From: Phycisphaerales bacterium
GTDB taxonomy: Bacteria > Planctomycetota > Phycisphaerae > Phycisphaerales > UBA1924
Direction of reading: 5' to 3'
Length of the DNA: 41,927 nucleotides
NCBI GenBank assembly: GCA_016742075.1
Contig: JACVCL010000011.1
Coordinates: 1-41,927 of the forward strand
A program made the position numbers and the translations under genes. The notes under the pieces are model-generated. The model made no database searches, was not told the DNA's origin, and saw nothing but the letters and a program-made list of their open reading frames with translations. Shown here piece after piece: positions 32,101 through 38,442 of this stretch (position 1 is its first letter; every line of letters begins with the position of its first letter).

Positions 32101-34863
32101 GCCCGCGCACACCGTCTGCGAGTTCGGCTGCAGGGTGATGCTGGGGGCACCGCCCGAGACCGACAGCGTCGCCGCGTTCGAGGTCACGCTCGTGCAGCTG
32201 TTGGTCACCACGCAGTCGTAGCTGCCGGCGTCGGCCAGCTGCACGCTGGCGTCGGTGTAGCTGGTGCTGGTGGCGCCGGGGATGTTCGTCCCGTTCAGCC
32301 GCCACTGGAACGTCGGGGCCGGGCTGCCGGACGCGGCGACGGTGAAGGTCACCGTCCCGTTCACGCACACCGAGGCGCCCGCCGGCTGCGTCGTGATGCT
32401 CGGCGGCGTGTTCACCGTCAGCGTCACGGCGTTGGAGGTGTTCGTGCCGCAGCTGTTGGTCGCCACGCACGTGTACGTGCCGGCGTCGCCGGGCTGCACG
32501 TTGGCGTCGGTGTAGGTGGCGCCGGTGGCGCCGGGGATGTTCGTCCCGTTGAGCTGCCACTGCAGCGTCGGCGTCGGGCTGCCGGTGACGGCCACCGTGA
32601 AGCTCGCCGAGCCGCCCACGCACGCCGTGGCGCTGCTGGGCTGCGTCGTGAACTGCGGGCAGCCCGGGCCCGCCGGGTTGATCGTGAAGATGCTGTTCCC
32701 GGTGATCGCCTGCCCGTCGGGGTTGGTCACCGTGATGTTCCGCGCGCCCGTCGTCGCCGAGCCGCTCACCGTGACGTTCGCCGTGATCTGCGTCGGCGAG
32801 TTCCAGGTGACGGTGTTCACGGTGACGCCCGTGCCGCTGAACGCCACCGCCATCCGGCTGGCGTTGGGGAAGTTCGAGTCGTTGTCGTAGAACTCACTGC
32901 CGCCGCTGCTCGTGCCGTTGATCACCACGTTCAGCGTCTGGCCCTGCAGGGTTGAGCTGGGCGAAGTTGAGCTGGGCGTCGCCGGCGGCGGCGCGATCAG
33001 CCGTGTCACGCGGATGGCCCAGCTGTTGGTGCTGTTGGCCCACTCCTGGAACGTCCACATCGTCTGGCCGTCCGACGAGTCGAGCACCGTCGCGGTGTAG
33101 TCGCCCCAGCGGTTGGTCGTCGCGCCCTGCGGGGCGTAGGTCGCCGTGCCGCTCACGATCGTCGCCGGCGCCTGCAGCGTGCCCAGCGCGTCGGTCCGCA
33201 GACGGCCGGCCGTCGCGATCGACGTGAAGAAGCCCGAACCCGCGAAGCTCGCCCCCACCGCCGCGTGACCCTGGCCCGACATCGCCACCGACGGGAACCA
33301 GTACTGCCGGAACCCCGACGCCGCCGAGTCGAACAGCGTGCCCGACTGCGTCACCGTCGGGTTCGTGCTCGCGTAGGCCCCGGGGAAGCCGATCTGGTAC
33401 CAGCGCCCCGCGTTGCGGTCGCCGCCGCTGGTGCCCACGCCCGACGAGTTCGCGCGGGTCGTGTGCGCCGTCCAGATCGTCCACGTCCCGTTCACACGGT
33501 CGCGGAACATGCGGGCGTTGAACAGGCGGGTGTCGATCGCGTCCATCGTCGCCGTCGAGCCGTTCTGCGGCACGGCCGCCGGGCTCGCGTACGCGATGGT
33601 GCTGATCCGCGGCAGCGTCGTGATCGTCGGCGTTCCGCCGGGGTTGTTGATCCGCCGGATCTCAAGCCCCGAGCCCGGGGCCGAGGCCGAGTCGGCGATC
33701 ACGAAGCCCACCGTCGCCGACGGGTCGGTGTTGCTCACCCCCATCGGCGTGCCCATCGCGTTGCCGCCGCTCCGCAGGCCGCGGAACGCCGTCGCCGTCA
33801 CCGTGCCCGTCAGCAGCGCCGCCTTGTTCACCACGATCAGCGACGCGTTCTGCGACGAACCGAAGATGTTCCCGCCGATGTACAGCGCGTTGGCGTCCAC
33901 GCCCAGCGACGGGTAATCCCAGAACCCGCCCGCGTCCGGCGCCGGCGCCGGCGTGCTGATGCTGTCGTGCGCGAACCCGAAGAACGTGAACGACGCCGTG
34001 CCCGTGATCGACGGCCCGCTCGACACCGCGATGCAGATGCGGTTGCTGTTGTTGACGGTGTTGATCATGATCAGGAACCAGCGCTGCGTGATCGGGTCGT
34101 AGACCACGCGCGGGTCCGACATGCTCGACCCGTTCCGCACGCTCGTCCAGAAGTTGTCCGTCGTCGTGTTCAGCCCCGAGATCGCCCCCGTGCTCTTGTT
34201 GTACGTGCGGATGCCGCCGTTGATGAACACCATGATCTGCGTCGGGCCCACCTCGCCCATCGTGTCCGGCGGCACGAAGCCCGGGGTCTCGCTGATCTGG
34301 TAGCCCTGGAAGTTCAGGCCCAGCGTCTGCGGCGCCCGCTCGGCGTCGCCGCGCCCGGCCGGCGGCGCCGCGTTGGCGTCCAGCGGCGGCCACTGGCTCA
34401 GTCTGGGTGTACCCGGCAGCATCCGGGCGCCCGGAAGCGGCTCCAGCTCGCGCTCCACGAACATCTTGAGCGAGCCATCGCCGAACTTCTCCTCCCTGCT
34501 CATCAGCGCATCCCGCGCCATGATCTGGTCCACCGTCTCGGTGATCCCGATGTTCGGCAGCGTCGTCGTCACCCCCACGGTCGTCTCCGGCTGCGCAGCC
34601 TCGCCCAGACCCACCGCCGCCATCGCCTGCTTGAGCAGATCGGCCGGACCCGCCTTCGCCGCGGGCGCCGCCGCCTGAGCCGGCGCCGCCGCCGCGTTCT
34701 CGGCCGGCGCCCCGGCCGCCCCGCCCGCCGGCGCCGCGGCCCGGGCCTGCGCCATCGGCAGGCCCGCCACCAGCGCCGCACCCGCGCACGTCAGCACAGC
34801 CAGCAGCGACGTCAGCGCCATCCGCGTTCCGCCCAGCCGTCCAGCGTTCAGTCGACTCTTCAT
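29194..34863 (-). CDS. Giant secreted protein with 13 Ig-like repeats and dockerin-like end
   Basis: A 1889-residue secreted protein. A signal peptide (about 1-42) and Ala/Pro/Gly-rich linker lead to a region (about 180-640) opening with 'GFVPPDTMGEVGP' and 'FINGGIRTYNKSTG', a propeller-like pattern found in bacterial secreted proteins. An IPT/TIG-like segment precedes thirteen Ig-like repeats of about 83 residues (about 734-1824). Each has 'ITxQP', an early Cys, 'FQWRKNxTNIPGAT' and 'GSYDCVVSNSCGSVTS', so intradomain disulfides are likely. The end (about 1825-1889) is a double Ca-binding-type repeat finishing FG-QS-C-P; here extra cysteines lie inside the module rather than before it. ATG at 34863 has AAGGAAGG upstream. 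A cell-surface adhesin or matrix role is inferred. Confidence 0.83.
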   Translation of the reverse strand: MKSRLNAGRLGGTRMALTSLLAVLTCAGAALVAGLPMAQARAAAPAGGAAGAPAENAAAAPAQAAAPAAKAGPADLLKQAMAAVGLGEAAQPETTVGVTTTLPNIGITETVDQIMARDALMSREEKFGDGSLKMFVERELEPLPGARMLPGTPRLSQWPPLDANAAPPAGRGDAERAPQTLGLNFQGYQISETPGFVPPDTMGEVGPTQIMVFINGGIRTYNKSTGAISGLNTTTDNFWTSVRNGSSMSDPRVVYDPITQRWFLIMINTVNNSNRICIAVSSGPSITGTASFTFFGFAHDSISTPAPAPDAGGFWDYPSLGVDANALYIGGNIFGSSQNASLIVVNKAALLTGTVTATAFRGLRSGGNAMGTPMGVSNTDPSATVGFVIADSASAPGSGLEIRRINNPGGTPTITTLPRISTIAYASPAAVPQNGSTATMDAIDTRLFNARMFRDRVNGTWTIWTAHTTRANSSGVGTSGGDRNAGRWYQIGFPGAYASTNPTVTQSGTLFDSAASGFRQYWFPSVAMSGQGHAAVGASFAGSGFFTSIATAGRLRTDALGTLQAPATIVSGTATYAPQGATTNRWGDYTATVLDSSDGQTMWTFQEWANSTNSWAIRVTRLIAPPPATPSSTSPSSTLQGQTLNVVINGTSSGGSEFYDNDSNFPNASRMAVAFSGTGVTVNTVTWNSPTQITANVTVSGSATTGARNITVTNPDGQAITGNSIFTINPAGPGCPQFTTQPSSATACVGGSASFTVAVTGSPTPTLQWQLNGTNIPGATGATYTDANVQPGDAGTYTCVATNSCGTNTSNAVTLTVNTPPSITTQPAGASVCVNGTVTFTVAASGSPAPTFQWRLNGTNIPGATSTSYTDASVQLADAGSYDCVVTNSCTSVTSNAATLSVSGGAPSITLQPNSQTVCAGTAVTFSTAATNSPNFQWRKNSTNIPGATSASYTIASPVSGDSGNYDCVVSNGCASLNTSVATLTVNTAPSISTQPSGATLCEGGTFTVSVVANATPLPTYQWRQNGSNIPGAIGPSYSVGGAAAFDSGTYDCVITNTCGSVTSSGAVVNVTTGPTISNQPSPASACVGGSASFTVVSADATGYQWRRNGTNISGATSATYSIGSVVSGNAGTYDCVLTNTCGTTTSSGVALTVNTAPGITGNPGSISRCVGTPASFTVTATGATGFQWRKNTTNIPGATSATYTIASVVGGDAGGYDCVVSNSCGSTTSSAATLTVTTTPGITGQPGGQTVCTSQPASFTVTATGATGFQWRKNTTNIPGATSATYNIASVVSGDAGSYDCLVSNSCGSVTSNAATLTVNTAPSIGTQPGNTSACVGQPASFTVSAAAATGFQWRKNSSNIPGATSATYTIASVVGGDAGSYDCVVSNSCGSVTSSAATLTVNAAPSIGTQPGNTSACVGGPASFTVAATNATGFQWRKNTTNIPGATSATYTIASVVPGDAGSYDCVVSSSCGSVTSTAATLTVGSGPSISQQPQNTSACLGQPASFTVAASGATGFQWQLNGSNIPGATAATYNIPAVAPGDAGTYDCVISSSCGTVTSQSAQLTINPVPSITGQPSDTTVCPGQPASFTVAASNATGYQWRKGGVNIPGATAATFTIATAAGGDAGTYDCVVSNACGSVFSSVATLAIGSVPSIGTQPGGSTVCEGQPASFSVAASGATGYQWRLNSVNIPGATSATYSIASATGGDAGSYDCVVSNACGSVTSTAATLTVNLGPSVTTQPNGGTVCSSKPFSMTVAASGSGTLTFQWRKNGVNVTNGGTISGATSPTLSWTAVTTADSGSYDCVVTNLCGSASSSAATLSVFRIPGDVDGNGSVGSNDLSILLASFGKCPGDPGYDARANLDSNPCIGSNDLSIILANFGQSCP
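30430..31450. repeat. 249-bp near-identical Ig-domain DNA repeats
   Basis: Four or more successive Ig-like domains repeat at exactly 249 bp, for example equivalent positions 30500, 30749, 30998 and 31247. Nucleotide identity is high, including silent positions, while the outer Ig repeats have diverged. Recent unequal crossing-over or gene conversion in the middle of the array is inferred. Confidence 0.85.
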
Positions 34864-35428
34864 GGTCCGAACCGTCCTTCCTTTTGGCCCGACGCATCGC
34901 ACGCGCGGAACCACGCCGCCTCCGCCGCCTTGGCGGGGCCTGCTACACGAGTTGCTCGGCGGAACACACCAGGGGGATGACCACCAGCCGAATCGCGACC
35001 ACGCCCCGACAGGATCCCTCCGCCCCGGCTTCGGATCCCGTCGGAACTCCTAGAAATCTAACCTGCAAAACCCCTTCTGACATCGTCTCCCCGGGAAAGT
35101 CCCCGGACATGTGGATGCCAAAATCTGGCAGGTTCTCGGCCGCTCCTCCCGCACACACCATGCCCTCATCTGGTGATCGAACCCGGCAGTTCGGCCGTAA
35201 TACCGCCGTTCCCGGCCGCCACACTCCCCACTGAGCGGGAACAGCCGGGTGATTTCGCGACGCGAATTCCGGAGTGCCGCCGGCGGGCTGTTATTCCGGA
35301 CCAAATGCTCCGGGTTTGCCGGGCCTCCCCATGCCCGCCGATAACGAAAACCCCCGCGGGGGCAGCGCCCTCGCGGGGGTGGGTGATCGTTCGTCGTCGG
35401 CCGGCCGGGCGCCGCCCGGCCGATCGGC
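34864..35428. other. Intergenic region between two large secreted-protein genes
   Basis: A 565-bp gap. Its upper end holds the terminator of the cytochrome-type gene (35343-35380). Around 35051-35085 the minus strand has an AT-richer stretch with TAGATT (35055-35060), a possible -10 for the Ig-repeat gene, which would give a leader near 185 nt. No small gene with a ribosome binding site and coding character was found; the 93-residue frame at 34943-35224 has neither. Confidence 0.45.
35343..35380 (-). terminator. Intrinsic terminator of the cytochrome/dockerin protein gene
   Basis: A long stem (ACCCCCGCG at 35350-35358 with CGCGGGGGT at 35372-35380, continuing inward through GGGC/GCCC around an AGC loop) is followed on the minus strand by TTTTCGTT. 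It lies about 50 nt past the stop at 35429. Confidence 0.88.
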
Positions 35429-38173
35429 TCACAGGCACGTGCGCCCGAAGTTCGTCAGCAGGATCGACAGGTCGTTCGCCCCGACACTGCCGTTGCCGTC
35501 GATGTCCGCCGCCTGCACGAAGCCCGGCTGGCCCTGAGACGCGCCGTACGCCGCCAGCAGCGCCGACAGGTCGTTGGCCCCGACGCTCCGGTTGCCGTCG
35601 ACGTCGCCCGGGCACGGCGGACGCGAGGCCGGATCGTTCGGATCGCTCCCCAGATCCAGCTCATCGCGGTCCAGCGAGCCATCGGCGTCGCGGTCGATGC
35701 CCGCGCGCCGCTGCGTGCCGATGGGCACCACGGTCCAGGTCAGTTCCGCCCCGGCGCCCGCCGCCAGCGTCAGGGTTGCGTGCGAAACCACTTCGCCGAC
35801 GCGGTCCGACTGGTAGTTGTTCCCGCCGATGTACACGAAGCCGCGGTCCAGGCCGTTGTACCGGCCCTTGACGACCAGCCCCACGGGGGCCGGCGTGGCG
35901 CTCGCCAGCGACACGAACGTATTGAGCCGGGCCGTGGTGGTCGGGTCGCTGTTGTTGGTGCCGTCGAGAGTCACCTGCTGGCCGACCGCCGCGTGCGTGC
36001 CGGTGTCCAGCGACATCATGAAGGCCTCCAGGTCACGCCGCTGCTGGTCGCCCGCCGCCCCGGCCGGGAAGGCGAACACCGGCCGCCGCAGGAAGGTGAT
36101 CAGCGTGTCGTCCGAGCCGTCCTTCGAGAAGCCGAAGCCGCGGAGGTTCGAGAGGCTGCCCGCCGAGAAGCCCGTCTTGCGGTACATGTTCCGCAGCTGC
36201 GGCGTCTTGAGGCTCTGCGACTCCTGGATCGCCCCGCGCGGGATGATCAGCCGGTTCGTGCCGCCGTTCGGCAGCGCGTGGCAGGCGTTGCACGTGCCCG
36301 CGCCCGCGTCGAGCGGCGCGTTCAGGTACAGGTTCTGGCCGTTCACCGGGTTGCCCGTCCGGCCCTCGGTGGTCAGCGTGTTCCGCAGCGTGTTGTCGAG
36401 GTTGCGGTTGGGGTTCGGCGGGGCCGAGATCGAGCCGACAAACTGCTCGAACGACTGCATGTCCGCCGCCGTCAGCTGGGCCGAGCCCATCAGGCTCGCG
36501 AAGGCCGGGTTGAACGCCGCCAGGTTCTCGCGGTCGCCGCGCCAGTGCATCGGGCCGTTGCCGACGATCCCCACCAGCGTCTGCGTCGCCATCGGGCCCT
36601 TCATCGGGTGCCAGTTCTCGCACGCGCCGGGGGGCGGGGGCGGCCCGCCGCCGGGGGGCGCCGCGCAGATCTGGTTGAACACCTTCACCGTCCCCGACGG
36701 GTCGCCCAGGTCCCACGTCAGCCCGTCGTTCTTCCCGTCCACGTGGCACGACCCGCACGAGGCCTGCCCCAGCCCCGACGTCAGCCGCGTGTCGTACAGG
36801 AACTTCCGCCCGTTCTTCACGAACTGCGGCGTCGCGTCGAACAGCGCACGCGAGCCCACGACCGTCGCCGACGCCGCGTCGATCAGCGTGATCTGCCCCG
36901 CGAACTTGCTCAGCACGTACAGCCGCCCCGCCGCGTCGTTCAGCGCCAGCCCCGTCGGCCCCGCCGGCACGTCCACCCGCGCCAGCGATCCCCCGGGGTT
37001 CAGCACCAGGATGTTGTTCGAGCCCATCCCCGCCACGAACCCGCGACCCAGCGACGTGCTCCACACCACCCCGCGCGGGTCGCCCACCGACAGGTTCCGC
37101 GTCGCCGGCGGCACGCTCGGCGAGGTGTACGTCAGGTGCGGGTTCAGGTCCGTCACCGTCACCACCCCCGGCGCCGCCGGGTCGAACGAGCCCATCACCA
37201 CCTTCACGAACGTCCCGTTCACGTTCGGCTCAAACCGCTTCTCGTTCGTGCCGTCGGTGCCCACCACCGTCACCCGCCCGTTCGGGTTCACCGCCAGCGC
37301 CATGTTCAGGTTCATCAGCCCGCGCGCATACGTCACCGTCGGCGCACCCCCGTTCAGCCCGCTCAGGATCGCCACGTCGTTGTCCAGCACGTCCCACGTC
37401 ACCGCCGCCGACCAGTTGCCGTTGTTGTCGTCGCGCCAGTTGCCGGTGCCCGCCTTCTTCACGATCAGCCCCACCGGCGGCGGCGGCGGAAGCCCCGGCG
37501 CGATCGCCGGGCTGAAGCCACCGGGCGTGTTCGGCGGAGGGTTCGGCCGGCCCGGGTAAGGGTTCAGCAGCCCCGACACCGTCGGCGCCGACAGGATCGT
37601 CGTCTGGTTCCCCGACTCGAAGATCGCCGCGTACACCCGCGTGCCGTCCGTCGCCAGCGCCCGCGGCTGCTTGCCCGCCACCGGCACCACCACCGGCGCC
37701 GCCCCGGGGTTCGCCGGGTCCAGCACCAGGATCTGGTTCAGCGCCGACACCGACACGAACGCCCGCTGCGGCGACCCCGCGAACACCACGTCCGACGGCT
37801 CATCACCCGTCTGGATCGTCCGCACCACCCGGCCGCTCGCCAGGTCCACCACGCTGATCGAATCCGAGATCTGGTTCACCACCCACGCCTCGGTCTCCGA
37901 ACGCACCCGCACGCTCACCGGGTCGAACCCCACGGGGATCGACCGCACGTACACCGGCAGCCCCGCCGGGCCCGAGACGTCGAACACCTCCAGCCGCCCG
38001 TCCGGCGTGTTGCACGCCAGCAGCGTCGCCCCCGAGGGCGTCAGCGCCAGCGGGCTCACGTGGGGCGTCTCGAAGTGCACGAACCCCAGCCCGTTCTGCG
38101 CCGACGCCGAGCCGCTCAGGCCGGCCAGCAACGCCGCGGGGACCACGACCGAGCAACGAAGGGCGTTCCGCAT
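35429..38173 (-). CDS. Secreted propeller-like di-haem c protein with dockerin-like end
   Basis: A 914-residue secreted protein. Signal peptide 1-26 ('GLSGSASAQ'). Residues about 40-450 show YVTN/NHL-like propeller phrases ('DGRLEVFDVSG', 'DSISVVDLASGRVVRTIQTG', 'LYVLSKFAGQITLIDAASATVVG'). Two c-type haem sites follow: CGSCH at 473-477 and CNACH at 628-632, in a region like di-haem cytochrome c peroxidase/MauG relatives ('HWRGDRENLAAFNPAF', 'KTPQLRNMYRKTGF'). Residues 826-850 resemble a thrombospondin type 3 Ca-binding repeat ('DRDADGSLDRDELDLGSDP'). The end (854-914) is a double dockerin-like repeat, CPGDVDGN onward, finishing FG-RT-C-L. ATG at 38173 is preceded by TAGGAG. Extracellular redox chemistry is inferred; substrate unknown. 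Confidence 0.85.
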   Translation of the reverse strand: MRNALRCSVVVPAALLAGLSGSASAQNGLGFVHFETPHVSPLALTPSGATLLACNTPDGRLEVFDVSGPAGLPVYVRSIPVGFDPVSVRVRSETEAWVVNQISDSISVVDLASGRVVRTIQTGDEPSDVVFAGSPQRAFVSVSALNQILVLDPANPGAAPVVVPVAGKQPRALATDGTRVYAAIFESGNQTTILSAPTVSGLLNPYPGRPNPPPNTPGGFSPAIAPGLPPPPPVGLIVKKAGTGNWRDDNNGNWSAAVTWDVLDNDVAILSGLNGGAPTVTYARGLMNLNMALAVNPNGRVTVVGTDGTNEKRFEPNVNGTFVKVVMGSFDPAAPGVVTVTDLNPHLTYTSPSVPPATRNLSVGDPRGVVWSTSLGRGFVAGMGSNNILVLNPGGSLARVDVPAGPTGLALNDAAGRLYVLSKFAGQITLIDAASATVVGSRALFDATPQFVKNGRKFLYDTRLTSGLGQASCGSCHVDGKNDGLTWDLGDPSGTVKVFNQICAAPPGGGPPPPPGACENWHPMKGPMATQTLVGIVGNGPMHWRGDRENLAAFNPAFASLMGSAQLTAADMQSFEQFVGSISAPPNPNRNLDNTLRNTLTTEGRTGNPVNGQNLYLNAPLDAGAGTCNACHALPNGGTNRLIIPRGAIQESQSLKTPQLRNMYRKTGFSAGSLSNLRGFGFSKDGSDDTLITFLRRPVFAFPAGAAGDQQRRDLEAFMMSLDTGTHAAVGQQVTLDGTNNSDPTTTARLNTFVSLASATPAPVGLVVKGRYNGLDRGFVYIGGNNYQSDRVGEVVSHATLTLAAGAGAELTWTVVPIGTQRRAGIDRDADGSLDRDELDLGSDPNDPASRPPCPGDVDGNRSVGANDLSALLAAYGASQGQPGFVQAADIDGNGSVGANDLSILLTNFGRTCL

Positions 38174-38408
38174 GGGCGAACTCCTAGAAGGAACGGATGT
38201 CACGCCCCGGAAGCGCGGCAACCCGAAATCTGGCCGAAACCACTCGGCTTGCAAGGGAATACGGCGCCAATTCCCAGATATTGCGGGGGCTTTGAGCATT
38301 CCCGGTGCCGATTTTGGGACCGCTCACCGGCTCACCAAACAGACACCGTTCATCACGCCCTCCGCCGCCGCCTATCCGTCCCGCGGCAGTGTCCCGCGCG
38401 CCCGGCCC

Positions 38409-38414
38409 TATCGT
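38409..38414 (+). promoter_or_regulatory. -10-like box of the M3 peptidase gene
   Basis: TATCGT lies 28 nt before the ATG at 38443, and TAGGAG (38433-38438) would be inside the leader. No clear -35. Confidence 0.35.
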
Positions 38415-38442
38415 TGCCACCATTCCCCGAACTAGGAGCCCC

